A DNA stretch of 33,542 bases from Bacteroidota bacterium (GTDB taxonomy: Bacteria; Bacteroidota; Bacteroidia; Chitinophagales; LD1). How positions within the stretch are numbered: position 1 is the first letter of the stretch; each line of letters starts with the position of its first letter. Positions 23,751 to 31,898 of the stretch are shown piece after piece. Location of the stretch: contig JAQBNQ010000298.1 in assembly GCA_028288545.1 (NCBI GenBank), positions 1 to 33,542 on the forward strand, read 5' to 3'. A program made the position numbers and the translations under genes. The notes under the pieces are model-generated. The model did not search any database. It worked only from the letters and a program-made list of their open reading frames with translations, and was not told the DNA's origin.

Positions 23751-25544
23751 ATGGCAGAATACATTGTTAGTGCTAGAAAATACCGCCCTGTTAGCTTTGC
23801 CGAAATGGTGGGCCAGGAACAGGTTGCCGTTACCCTAAAAAATGCGATACGTACCGGGCATTTGGCCCATTCGTTTCTTTTTTGCGGTCCGCGTGGTGTT
23901 GGTAAGACTACAGCTGCCCGTATTCTCGCCAAAACTATTAACTGCGAGAATATTACAGCCGATTTTGAAGCTTGTGGAAAATGTCCTTCCTGTTTTTCGT
24001 TTCAACAAAACTCTTCCTTTAATATTCATGAGTTGGATGCAGCATCCAATAACTCGGTAGAAGACATCAGGGCTTTGGTGGAACAGGTTCGTTTCCCCCC
24101 ACAAAGCGGTAAGTATAAGATATACATTATTGATGAGGTTCACATGCTATCAACCAGCGCATTCAATGCGTTTTTAAAAACGTTGGAAGAGCCGCCGGCT
24201 TATTGCAAATTCATTCTTGCCACTACCGAGAAGCATAAGATATTACCCACTATTCTTTCTCGCTGCCAGATTTTTGATTTTAAGCGCATCAGCATAGATA
24301 CTATTGTTAGCCACCTTAAACATATTTGCGAGATAGAGAAGATAGAAGCCGAGGAAGATGCCCTGCACATTATTGCTCAGAAAGCCGACGGCGGAATGCG
24401 CGATGCGTTATCTATGTTCGATCGCCTTTCGGGTTTTAGCGAAGGCAAGTTGACTTATGCCGGCGTGTTGGAAAATTTGAATGTGCTGGATTACGATTAC
24501 TTTTTTAAAGTTACAGAAGCGCTTTTGGCGGAAGACCTTTCTTTGGTTCTTCGCTTATTTGACGAGATATTGAAAAAGGGATTTGAAGGGGATGATTTTA
24601 TACTTGGATTGTGTGAGCATTTCCGGAATCTTCTTTTTTGCAAGGACCCAGGCACTTTAAAAGTGCTTGAAGTAAGTGAAGGGCTTAAACAAAAATATGC
24701 ATCTCAATCCGCATTAGCATCTGCCGACTTTTTAGTCAATTGTCTTAACCTGGGCAACCAGTGCGATGTACATTACAGAGCATCCAAAAATAAACGCCTG
24801 ACGGTTGAGCTTTCGCTTATTAAGATGTGCTACATCAATTCGGTGGTACGGATGGATGAAGGAGGCGAAAAAAAAAAGTTAAAGCCTGAACCCAGGCCCG
24901 AAATAAAAACTGAAAGGAAAGAGGAGCCCAGTCCTGAACCAGACAGCCAACTTGCCAGGGGGGAAGAAATTACTCCGCCAATTCCGGTAAGAGAAATTGC
25001 TACCACTGAAAAAGCGATAGCAACCAGGGACCCCGTGGTATCAAATCAAAAGCCAACCGTTTTGACCAAATCAAAAAAGGTGCTTACGGCTGACTCTTTG
25101 GATGACCTCGAAAATTCTCCTCAAAATAAGATACTGGAACACTTACAGGAAGAAATACAGGGAGAGATTTTGCTGCTTAACGCAGAAAATATCCTGAAAC
25201 TTTGGGATGAATTTGCGGGTCGTGTTCCGGACGCGAAAAGAGGCCTGAAAATTATATTTAATACTTTTAAGCCGGTGCTTGATGAAACCGTGCTGAACAA
25301 GGTTTTTGTAAAAGTGCAAAGCGATATTCAAAAATCGCAGTTGGATGAGATACGGAACGGACTACAAAATTTTATATCAAAAAGAGTAGGCGCCGAAATA
25401 GCTTTAGAAATAATTGCCGATAAAGAGGTGGACACAGGCACCAAGCCATATACGCCGAAAGAAAAGTTGGAGCGATTGATACAAAAAAATCCTGCCATAA
25501 AAAAAATGCAACAGCAGTTGGGACTTGAAATGGATTACGATTAA
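23751..25544 (+). CDS. dnaX: DNA polymerase III subunits gamma/tau (clamp loader ATPase)
   Basis: Clamp-loader AAA+ ATPase that loads the sliding clamp and, in the tau form, ties polymerase cores to the helicase. Seen: 'SARKYRPVSFAEMVGQEQVA' at the N-terminus; Walker A GPRGVGKT (46-53); a zinc site of four Cys (65, 75, 78, 81); Walker B/DExx 'IYIIDEVHML'; 'FLKTLEEPP'; and the SRC motif with arginine finger 'ILPTILSRCQ'. After domain III there is a Pro/Glu/Lys-rich linker (about 370-450), then a C-terminal tau-like domain. 597 residues, normal for Bacteroidota. I saw no obvious slippery A-run with a nearby hairpin for programmed frameshifting, although A9 at 24869-24877 ('gaggcgaaaaaaaaaagtt') would be the first place to look. 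It lies 59 bp after the HExxH gene. Confidence 0.97.
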   Translation: MAEYIVSARKYRPVSFAEMVGQEQVAVTLKNAIRTGHLAHSFLFCGPRGVGKTTAARILAKTINCENITADFEACGKCPSCFSFQQNSSFNIHELDAASNNSVEDIRALVEQVRFPPQSGKYKIYIIDEVHMLSTSAFNAFLKTLEEPPAYCKFILATTEKHKILPTILSRCQIFDFKRISIDTIVSHLKHICEIEKIEAEEDALHIIAQKADGGMRDALSMFDRLSGFSEGKLTYAGVLENLNVLDYDYFFKVTEALLAEDLSLVLRLFDEILKKGFEGDDFILGLCEHFRNLLFCKDPGTLKVLEVSEGLKQKYASQSALASADFLVNCLNLGNQCDVHYRASKNKRLTVELSLIKMCYINSVVRMDEGGEKKKLKPEPRPEIKTERKEEPSPEPDSQLARGEEITPPIPVREIATTEKAIATRDPVVSNQKPTVLTKSKKVLTADSLDDLENSPQNKILEHLQEEIQGEILLLNAENILKLWDEFAGRVPDAKRGLKIIFNTFKPVLDETVLNKVFVKVQSDIQKSQLDEIRNGLQNFISKRVGAEIALEIIADKEVDTGTKPYTPKEKLERLIQKNPAIKKMQQQLGLEMDYD

Positions 25545-25584
25545 ATAAACCCGCTATTAAATAAATCATCATTAAAACAATTTC

Positions 25585-28500
25585 ATGAAAGCCAGATCAT
25601 TTTTTATTTTACTCTTTTCGGTTTTGTTTGCTGTTAGCCATGGCCAAACTCCAACCCGTCCGATTCAGATCATTCCTATCCAGGGTCTGCCTGCTAAACA
25701 AGCTCAACTTCAGGCTCCCCCTGCAAAAACCAATGGAGCCGCTAATGGCAGTTCTCAAAAAAATACGGCAACAGCAACTAACGCCGTAAGTACTGCGCCG
25801 CTTACATTCGAATCGTATCCTGATGATCCTTTCAAAGCAAGGATATACACATTGAAGAACGGCTTGAAAGTTTACATATCTGTAAACAAAGACGCCCCGC
25901 GCATTCAAACTTATGTAGCGGTAAAAGCCGGTTCAAAATTTGATCCTGCACAAACTACAGGACTTGCCCATTACCTGGAGCACATGATGTTTAAAGGGTC
26001 TCATGATTTTGGCACTAAAGACTGGAGCAAGGAAAAGGTGTTGCTCGATTCTGTTTCTGCTTATTTTGAAATGCACAAAAACGAAAAGGATGAAGCAAAA
26101 AAGAAATTGCTTTATGCCAAGATTGATTCGTTCTCTTACGAGGCTTCAAAACTGGCTATCCCTAATGAGTTTGATAAAATGATGAGTTCGATGGGAGCTA
26201 AAGGTACTAACGCTTTTACTTCTACCGACATGACGGTGTATGTTGATGATATTCCTTCAAACGGGCTTGAGAAGTTTTTAATGTTGGAAAGCAACAGGTT
26301 TGAAACAGCAGTACTCCGTTTGTTTCATACTGAATTAGAAACAGTTTATGAGGAGTTTAACCGTAACCAGGATAATGACCGCGTTTGGAGTGACCATGCT
26401 ATTGAAAATGCGCTATTACCTAATCACCCTTATGGAACGCAAACAACGATTGGCGAAGGAGAGCATTTGAAAAACCCGTCGATGGTTAATATTTATAACT
26501 ACTTCAACACTTATTATCGTCCTAATAATGTTGCAATCATTTTGTCGGGTGATATGGATCCTGATAAAACCGTTGCTATGGTTGAGAAATACTTTGGCAA
26601 TTGGAAACAAGGTCTAATACCTCAATTCATTAAAAAAGATGAGCCTGTAATTACCCAACCAATTATACGCGAATACAAAGGGCCGCAGCCAGAGCACGTT
26701 TTCATCGGGTATCGTTTTGATGGCGCTAACTCGCATGATGCATTAATGGTTAAGATGCTGGATGAGATATTATCAAACGGCGATGCCGGCTTAATTGACC
26801 TTGACCTTGTACAACAACAAAAAGTATTGAAGGCATATTCAAGCCCGGATGAGAATACGGATTACGTGATACATAAACTTTATGGTGAGCCAAAACAAGG
26901 CCAAACGCTGGAGCAGGTTAAGGATCTTTTGTTGGCGGAAATTGAGAAGGTAAAGAAAGGCGAATTTGGTGATTGGCTGATTCCGGCCATTATCCAAAAC
27001 CAAAAGTTACGCCGAATGAAGGCTGCAGAAAAGAACCAGGAGAAGGCGGGTTACATGATGGGCACCTTTGTACATAACGTTGACTGGAAAGATTGGGTGA
27101 ACGAGATAAAAGAAATGGAGAAGATCACCAAGGCCGATATAGTAAAATTTGCCAATGAGCGGTACGGAAATAACTACGCTGTGTGTTACAAACGCCAGGG
27201 GGACGCTACCGTTCACAAAGTAGATAAGCCGGCTATTACGGCGGTAGTAATGAACAAGTCGGACGTTTCTGATTTTAAAAAGACATGGGACAAATTACCT
27301 CAGCCTCCGGTATCTCCAAAGTTCCTCGATTTTGATAAGGACATTGTACACCGCAAACTTGCAGCTGGTGATGTTGCGTTTGATTACATCAAAAACGATG
27401 TGAACAAAACTTTTAGCCTTAGCTACCTCTTTGACATGGGTACAGATAATATTAAGAACCTGGGTGTAGCGGTTAACTACCTTCAATACCTGGGCACAGA
27501 TAAATATTCTGCCGAGCAGCTTAAGATTGAATTTTATAAACTGGGTCTCACATTTGGTGTAAGCAATGGCCGTGATAGAGTTGCTATTTCTTTATCAGGA
27601 CTCGAAGAAAACCTGGATAAGGGGATGGCCTTATTTGAGCAACTCCTGGCCAATGTAAAACCTGACAAGGAAGTTTATAGTTCACTGGTAGATGATATCC
27701 TTCAAAGCAGGGTAAATGCTAAGAAGAACAAGAATACCATACTACAGGGAGGGCTTGTTAACTACGCCAAGTACGGAACAGTGAATCCTTTTAACAACAC
27801 CATGAGCGAGGAGGAACTGAAATCGCAGGATATAAACAAACTGGTGGACCTTATCAAATCTGTAACCACTTACAAGCATCGCATTTTCTACTATGGTAAT
27901 CGCAGTGCAGATGAAGCAATTGCGGTGGTTAATAAACTTCACGCAGTTAAAGCTCCTTTAAAGGAATACCCTGTTGCCACAAAATATCCCGAGTTGCCGC
28001 TTAACGATACCAAAGTTTACGTGTGCTACTATCCAATGAAACAGGCGGAGATTGTAATGGTATCTAAAGATGTAATGTTTAATAAAGATCTTTTTCCGTC
28101 TGTCTATCTTTACAACGAGTATTATGGTTCGGGCTTATCGTCTATAATGTTTCAGGAGATACGCGAAAAGCAGGCTTTGGCATATTCTGTTTATAGCAGT
28201 TTTGGTGTACCTCAGTATGGCAATGAGTCGCACTACGTTACATCTTATGTAGGTACCCAGGCCGACAAATTAAAGACAGCGCTTACTGAAATGAACAAGC
28301 TGCTGAATAACATGCCCGAAGTGCCTCAGCAGTTTGAAGATGCAAAGGATAACGTTATAAAAACGCTCTCCACCGATTGGATAACCGGGGCTGACATTTA
28401 TTCTGCCTGGGATCGCGCCCGCAAACGCGGGTTGAATTACGATGTTAGAAAAGACGTTTACGAAAAAGCAAAAACTACCAGCTTAGGCAATATTCACGAT

Positions 28501-28635
28501 TTCTTTAACCAGCACATTAAAGGCAAAAAATTCAGTTACCTGGTTATCGGTAAAAAGGAAGATTTGAATATGGATGTGCTAAAGGAAATTGGCCCCGTGC
28601 AAGAAGTAAGCACTAAGGAATTATTCGGCTACTAG
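25585..28635 (+). CDS. Exported two-lobed M16 family zinc metallopeptidase
   Basis: 1016 residues. Signal peptide about 1-21 (LFAVSHGQ), so periplasmic or membrane-associated. The N-terminal lobe has the inverted zinc motif HxxEH in 'GLAHYLEHMMFKG' (His129, Glu132, His133) and a downstream acidic 'ELETVYEEFNR' (about 250-257) supplying the third ligand. Between them is an insertion making the spacing longer than the roughly 75 residues of pitrilysin, with a charged helix (HKNEKDEAKKKLL). The C-terminal lobe (about 560-1000) is the catalytically silent half, with the 'FQEIREKQALAYSVYSSFGV' segment typical of M16 for substrate clamping. M16 enzymes degrade peptides inside a closed chamber. It starts 40 bp after dnaX and ends at a strong terminator. 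Confidence 0.93.
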   Translation: MKARSFFILLFSVLFAVSHGQTPTRPIQIIPIQGLPAKQAQLQAPPAKTNGAANGSSQKNTATATNAVSTAPLTFESYPDDPFKARIYTLKNGLKVYISVNKDAPRIQTYVAVKAGSKFDPAQTTGLAHYLEHMMFKGSHDFGTKDWSKEKVLLDSVSAYFEMHKNEKDEAKKKLLYAKIDSFSYEASKLAIPNEFDKMMSSMGAKGTNAFTSTDMTVYVDDIPSNGLEKFLMLESNRFETAVLRLFHTELETVYEEFNRNQDNDRVWSDHAIENALLPNHPYGTQTTIGEGEHLKNPSMVNIYNYFNTYYRPNNVAIILSGDMDPDKTVAMVEKYFGNWKQGLIPQFIKKDEPVITQPIIREYKGPQPEHVFIGYRFDGANSHDALMVKMLDEILSNGDAGLIDLDLVQQQKVLKAYSSPDENTDYVIHKLYGEPKQGQTLEQVKDLLLAEIEKVKKGEFGDWLIPAIIQNQKLRRMKAAEKNQEKAGYMMGTFVHNVDWKDWVNEIKEMEKITKADIVKFANERYGNNYAVCYKRQGDATVHKVDKPAITAVVMNKSDVSDFKKTWDKLPQPPVSPKFLDFDKDIVHRKLAAGDVAFDYIKNDVNKTFSLSYLFDMGTDNIKNLGVAVNYLQYLGTDKYSAEQLKIEFYKLGLTFGVSNGRDRVAISLSGLEENLDKGMALFEQLLANVKPDKEVYSSLVDDILQSRVNAKKNKNTILQGGLVNYAKYGTVNPFNNTMSEEELKSQDINKLVDLIKSVTTYKHRIFYYGNRSADEAIAVVNKLHAVKAPLKEYPVATKYPELPLNDTKVYVCYYPMKQAEIVMVSKDVMFNKDLFPSVYLYNEYYGSGLSSIMFQEIREKQALAYSVYSSFGVPQYGNESHYVTSYVGTQADKLKTALTEMNKLLNNMPEVPQQFEDAKDNVIKTLSTDWITGADIYSAWDRARKRGLNYDVRKDVYEKAKTTSLGNIHDFFNQHIKGKKFSYLVIGKKEDLNMDVLKEIGPVQEVSTKELFGY

Positions 28636-28655
28636 AATCCCATTTACCTGAAATT

Positions 28656-28690
28656 AAAAACGCACTTCATTACCGAAGTGCGTTTTTTTA
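28656..28690 (+). terminator. Intrinsic terminator after the M16 peptidase
   Basis: AAAAACGCACTTC (28656-28668), a 6-base loop, then GAAGTGCGTTTTT (28675-28687), a 13-bp stem running into a T-run. The A-run on the left arm means it could also stop leftward transcription from the lipoprotein gene at 28903. Confidence 0.92.
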
Positions 28691-28720
28691 TGCCTTAACC
28701 TGCTTGGCTGTTTTGCCTTT

Positions 28721-28754
28721 AAAGTCCTCCTTCGGGGGATTTAGGGGGCCGGGC
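28721..28754. repeat. Candidate dispersed repeat (CCTCCTTCGGGGGATTTAGGGGG type)
   Basis: The stretch AAAGTCCTCCTTCGGGGGAT, continuing TTAGGGGGCCGGGCC, is a G/C-homopolymer-rich element standing out from AT-rich surroundings. It resembles a 'CCCCCTTCGGGGG..TTAGGGGG' intergenic sequence I recall as recurrent in Bacteroidota genomes. Only one copy is in this window, so repeat status rests on memory. Confidence 0.35.
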
Positions 28755-28902
28755 CGGATAGTTTCTATTTTAGACAGTTTTTCGACAAATAAATTATAAT
28801 TTTAAAACTATGCATTTTATTGAACTGTAGCTGATTAAGTATGGAATTAGAGATTTTTAGGCCAGGAATAATTGCAAGAAAGTAGAAACTCTTTTTTGAC
28901 CC

Positions 28903-29475
28903 TTATTGAGGCAGCGAATCGGCTTTGCAGGGGCTGTCTACCGAATCGCCGGGGTTAAGACTATTGTGCCTGTCAATAGCCACCTGTATGGAGTTATTAA
29001 ACGCCGGCGCGCCAAAATGCTCGGGACAAAGCGCAGTGTTGTTATTTAATATAATGGCAAAGTTGATGATGCCTGTGGGGTTGATGCGGCCCAGGATTGT
29101 TCCGGGGTTAAGCGTATCGTTTACGTGCACATTCAGATTGACAATACCCGAATAAACAAAGGTGTATATAGAGCGCGGCTTGTATAATACACGAATAGTA
29201 TTTCCATGGGCATCAGGTGTAATGGAGGTAATCTTTCCTATGCTGGCTGATATTATACTTTGGTTGGTGTTTGCAAGATGAATTTCATATCCTTTATGGA
29301 GGCCTGTGCTATCTGCCTCCCCAAACGGGATGAATTTTGTAACCGAAGCAAAACTGATGATAGGATAGATAAGGGTAGGTATGGATATGTCAGGCTGTGG
29401 CCCTTCGGGCTGCGATGGCTTTTTACAACTACCCGCCCAAAAGATCAAAAACATAAACACAAAAAAAAGTCTCAT
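28903..29475 (-). CDS. Lipoprotein with degenerate M23/LytM-like domain
   Basis: 190 residues from MRLFFVFMFLIFWAGSC; ATGs 4 and 10 codons upstream are in frame but the signal fits this one. Lipobox WAGS-C, Cys17 lipidated. The rest follows the M23 (LytM) layout: 'FIPFGEADSTGLHKGYEIHL' matches the first-His region (HxGxD, here His60-Lys-Gly-Tyr-Glu64), 'IISASIGKITSITPDAHGNT' matches the 'A..dG.V..' strands, 'VHVNDTLNPGTILGRI' matches 'V..Gd.V..Gq.iG', and 'TGIINFAIIL' sits where active enzymes have HxHFE. The HxH histidines are replaced (Ile136, Asn138) and Asp by Glu64, so peptidoglycan cleavage is unlikely. A binding or activator role, as for EnvC/NlpD-type proteins, is possible. It is transcribed leftward towards the M16 terminator. 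The family assignment is from pattern only. Confidence 0.75.
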   Translation of the reverse strand: MRLFFVFMFLIFWAGSCKKPSQPEGPQPDISIPTLIYPIISFASVTKFIPFGEADSTGLHKGYEIHLANTNQSIISASIGKITSITPDAHGNTIRVLYKPRSIYTFVYSGIVNLNVHVNDTLNPGTILGRINPTGIINFAIILNNNTALCPEHFGAPAFNNSIQVAIDRHNSLNPGDSVDSPCKADSLPQ

Positions 29476-29735
29476 CGCCTGCCACATGTATCTCAAAAAT
29501 ATCATTTTGCCATAGTGAACGAAAGTAATCTGTAATAGTTACTTGTCCCTTAACTGATTGTAATCAATAATCCGCCGTGCAGTATAACTTAACGCTAAAT
29601 TTTCAGTTAAATTTCCCGAACAATCAAAAGGGTGCTTCACTATTACCAATGGGGAGTTATTGATGTCTAAATTATAATTTTTTCTGTCACTGCAATGCAG
29701 AATGCTGTATTCTTAACCTACTAATGTTTTTTCAA

Positions 29736-29743
29736 TAAATTTG
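29736..29743 (+). promoter_or_regulatory. Candidate -7 element (TAAATTTG) before the acyltransferase gene
   Basis: TAAATTTG fits the Bacteroidota -7 consensus TAnnTTTG exactly, 21 bases before the ATG. No TTG lies at the ideal -33 distance, so this is a half-promoter by eye. Confidence 0.35.
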
Positions 29744-29764
29744 TCTCCAATACAAAAACCTCTT

Positions 29765-31000
29765 ATGGCCGAAGCGATACAACTTGGAAGAATGACCGAT
29801 ACGATGGAGGAAGGCTTTATTGCCGAATTGAACGTAAAAGTGGGCGATAAAATAAAATCGGGCGACACTATTGCCGAAATAGAAACCGATAAGGCCACTT
29901 TACCACTTGAATCTTATTATAACGGCACCATTTTACATGTGGCAGCCAAAAAAGGCGATACCCTTAAAATTGGTGATCTGATTGCTGTGGTTGGTAAAGA
30001 AGGCGAGGATTTTTCGGCTTTGCTAAAACCGGCGGATACTAAACCTGCGGAAAAGCCTGTAGAGAAAGTTGTGGAGACCGAACCTGCGGTAAGCGGAAAT
30101 AATTTAGTTGCAGAGAAGAAAAGTGAAAAGCAGGAAATAGTAAAGGAAGCCCCTGCCCAAACGACGGATGATGGAAGAGTTAAAGCATCGCCTCTTGCAC
30201 GTACCATTGCCAAAGAAAAAGGCATCGACCTTGCCAAAGTAAAGGGCAGCGGCGAAGAGGGCAGAATAGTAAAACGCGATTTGGAAAGTGTTGCCACAGC
30301 CCCTGCATTTGTTGGTAAGGAAAGTTCGCGCGAGGTAAGGGTTAGCCAAATGCGCAAGGCAATTGCCAAGCGCCTCAGCGAAAGCAAAAACGGGGCACCG
30401 CACTTTTATCTTACTGTTGATGTAAATATGGACAATGCTGTTGCCCTGCGCACTCAACTTAATGCGGTTCTTCCCACTAAAGTTTCTTTTAACGATATTG
30501 TTATTAAAGGCGTGGCACTTGCCTTGCGCCAGTATCCAAACGTAAATTGCTCATGGCTGGGGGATACTATCCGGTACTATGATCACATTCATATTGGTAT
30601 GGCCGTGGCGGTTGAAGATGGTTTGCTGGTACCCGTAATAAAATTTGCCGATGGTAAAACAGTTCAGCAGATAGGGGCGGAGGCTAAGGCACTGGCCGAA
30701 AAGGCTACTTCTAAAAAGCTGTTGCCAACGGATATGGAAGGAAACACTTTTACAATTTCTAACCTGGGTATGTTTGGCATTGAGGAGTTTACCGCTATTA
30801 TCAATCCACCCGATGCCTGTATACTGGCTGTTGGTGCTATACGCCAGGAGCCAGGCGTAGTGAATGGCGAAATTAAAGTGATTAATAAAATGAAGCTAAC
30901 CTTAAGCTGCGATCACCGTGTGGTTGACGGGGCTACAGGCGCTAAGTTTATGCAAATCCTTAAAAAAGTGTTGGAAGAACCTGTCAGGGTGTTACTCTAA
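29765..31000 (+). CDS. Dihydrolipoamide acyltransferase (E2) of a 2-oxo acid dehydrogenase complex
   Basis: Core subunit that transfers the acyl group from the lipoyl arm to CoA; most like pyruvate dehydrogenase E2. 411 residues from the ATG (MAEAIQLGRMTDTMEEG); a TTG 8 codons earlier is less likely. Domains: one lipoyl domain (about 1-80) with lipoylated Lys43 in IETDKAT; a Pro/Glu/Lys linker (about 88-135); a peripheral-subunit-binding domain (about 138-175, KASPLARTIAKEKGIDLAKV); and the catalytic domain (about 195-411) with 'FTISNLGMFGIEEFTAIINP' and the active-site 'DHRVVDG' (His384, Asp388). Many Bacteroidota pyruvate E2s have two lipoyl domains and about 540 residues, so this is a short form. 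E1 and E3 genes are not adjacent. Its 3' end overlaps the convergent gene at 30992 by 9 bp. Confidence 0.93.
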   Translation: MAEAIQLGRMTDTMEEGFIAELNVKVGDKIKSGDTIAEIETDKATLPLESYYNGTILHVAAKKGDTLKIGDLIAVVGKEGEDFSALLKPADTKPAEKPVEKVVETEPAVSGNNLVAEKKSEKQEIVKEAPAQTTDDGRVKASPLARTIAKEKGIDLAKVKGSGEEGRIVKRDLESVATAPAFVGKESSREVRVSQMRKAIAKRLSESKNGAPHFYLTVDVNMDNAVALRTQLNAVLPTKVSFNDIVIKGVALALRQYPNVNCSWLGDTIRYYDHIHIGMAVAVEDGLLVPVIKFADGKTVQQIGAEAKALAEKATSKKLLPTDMEGNTFTISNLGMFGIEEFTAIINPPDACILAVGAIRQEPGVVNGEIKVINKMKLTLSCDHRVVDGATGAKFMQILKKVLEEPVRVLL

Positions 31001-31006
31001 AGTAAC
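30991..31006. other. Hairpin shared by two convergent stop codons
   Basis: GTTACT-CTAA-AGTAAC: a 6-bp inverted repeat whose arms contain the minus-strand stop (30992-30994) and flank the plus-strand stop (30998-31000). There is no T-run on either side. It is too short to be a confident terminator but is neatly placed between converging genes. Confidence 0.35.
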
Positions 31007-31312
31007 GTAAGCAATAGATTCGACAGGAATATCCCGTCCGTCTTTCAACAATACAAATTGTTCTGTTGCGCCCCAAATTTCGGTAAGCACTTCGTTATAG
31101 CCTTCAATAGTGTTGAATACGATTTTTACATTGCTTTTGGGGCTTTTGCTCAAAAGCATGGATAAATGCAACTTCCGGCTGCGTTCGCGCAGGTCGCAAT
31201 CGGTTGAATAGCCTTGAGATTTGACAAAAGAACAAACGTTCAATTGCACCTTTTCTATCCTTTTAATGTCATTTTTCGATGGGGGCATCATAAGCATTGT
31301 TTTGTACGGCAT
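30992..31312 (-). CDS. Small hypothetical protein
   Basis: 106 residues; no family recognised. There are several Met codons at the start (positions 1, 6, 8, 9), so the true start may be up to 8 codons in. The N-terminal part is basic ('KNDIKRIEKVQLNVCSFVKS', 'DCDLRERSRKLHLSMLLSKS'). The C-terminal half ('NVKIVFNTIEGYNEVLTEIW', 'QFVLLKDGRDIPVESIAYVT') reads as alternating strands, as in small SH3-like or Sm-like barrels. It has no signal peptide or TM segment. Its natural composition and lack of a competing frame support it as real. It overlaps the E2 gene tail-to-tail by 9 bp and diverges from the CoA-binding gene. Confidence 0.65.
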   Translation of the reverse strand: MPYKTMLMMPPSKNDIKRIEKVQLNVCSFVKSQGYSTDCDLRERSRKLHLSMLLSKSPKSNVKIVFNTIEGYNEVLTEIWGATEQFVLLKDGRDIPVESIAYVTLE

Positions 31313-31361
31313 ATGCGCTCAAAATGTTTCCTATGAGCCTGATTTTGAAACTAAATTCATT

Positions 31362-31369
31362 TAGGTTTG
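31362..31369 (+). promoter_or_regulatory. Candidate -7 element (TAGGTTTG) before the CoA-binding gene
   Basis: TAGGTTTG matches TAnnTTTG exactly, 18 bases before the ATG at 31388. No well-placed TTG for -33. Confidence 0.35.
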
Positions 31370-31387
31370 TTTCCAATAAAAGCAATT

Positions 31388-31741
31388 ATGAAAACCTTAG
31401 TCCTCGGAGCATCCACAAATCCTTCCCGTTATTCTAACAGGGCAATAAACCTTTTACGGGCGCATAAGCACGAAGTGGTGGCTGTTGGTTTAGATGAGGG
31501 TAAGGTGGGGGATGTGAAAATTCTGCACGATTTTCCGAACGAAGAAATTGATACGGTAACTATGTACCTGAACCCCGAAAGGCAGCACGGCTATTACGAT
31601 AAAATAATAAACGCAAAACCCCGCCGCATTATCTTTAACCCCGGCGCCGAAAACCCGGAACTCGAAAAGCTGGCTGCCCAAAACAATATCCTCACCGAAG
31701 AAGCCTGCACTTTGGTTTTATTGAATACAGGACAGTATTGA
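31388..31741 (+). CDS. CoA-binding domain protein (YccU-like)
   Basis: 117 residues from the ATG (MKTLVLGASTNPSRYSNRAI); the frame extends 7 codons upstream from a TTG but the ATG is preferred. A Rossmann-type CoA-binding domain: 'LVLGASTNPSRYSNRA' for the nucleotide loop, 'HEVVAVGLDEG' and 'IDTVTMYLNPERQ', then the family hallmark 'IIFNPGAENPEL' and 'ACTLVLLNTGQY'. The family is homologous to the CoA-binding part of succinyl-CoA synthetase alpha and acetyl-CoA synthetases but is stand-alone; biological role not established. Cytoplasmic. It sits between metabolic genes (acyltransferase E2 and a dienoyl-CoA reductase-like enzyme), all of which use CoA thioesters. Confidence 0.9.
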   Translation: MKTLVLGASTNPSRYSNRAINLLRAHKHEVVAVGLDEGKVGDVKILHDFPNEEIDTVTMYLNPERQHGYYDKIINAKPRRIIFNPGAENPELEKLAAQNNILTEEACTLVLLNTGQY

Positions 31742-31776
31742 GTAATTAGAATGACTATATTTTTGTTTTCCTAACG

Positions 31777-31806
31777 TTGCGAGGGGTCCCTTTCCGGGCA
31801 TCGCAA
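31777..31806. repeat. Inverted-repeat element TTGCGA...TCGCAA
   Basis: TTGCGA (31777-31782) and TCGCAA (31801-31806) flank GGGGTCCCTTTCCGGGCA in an AT-rich intergenic gap. It resembles the 'ATTGCGAGGAGTCCC..' dispersed intergenic repeat I recall from many bacterial genomes. One copy only in this window, so repeat status is inferred. Confidence 0.35.
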
Positions 31807-31898
31807 TGGGACGTATGAGCCCAACTACCAATTTCTAAATACTATATTAGATTTGCCCTTATCTAACTACTCAATACTAAAACTAAATACTCACCAAA

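Noticed and set aside
24869..24877. Programmed frameshift site in dnaX at the A-run
   Set aside because: An A-run is present, but I could not identify a downstream stem-loop or a short alternative product with confidence.
29917..30387. 156-codon antisense ORF inside the E2 gene
   Set aside because: The sense frame carries the lipoyl linker and binding domain; the antisense is an artefact of Lys/Glu/Ala-rich coding.
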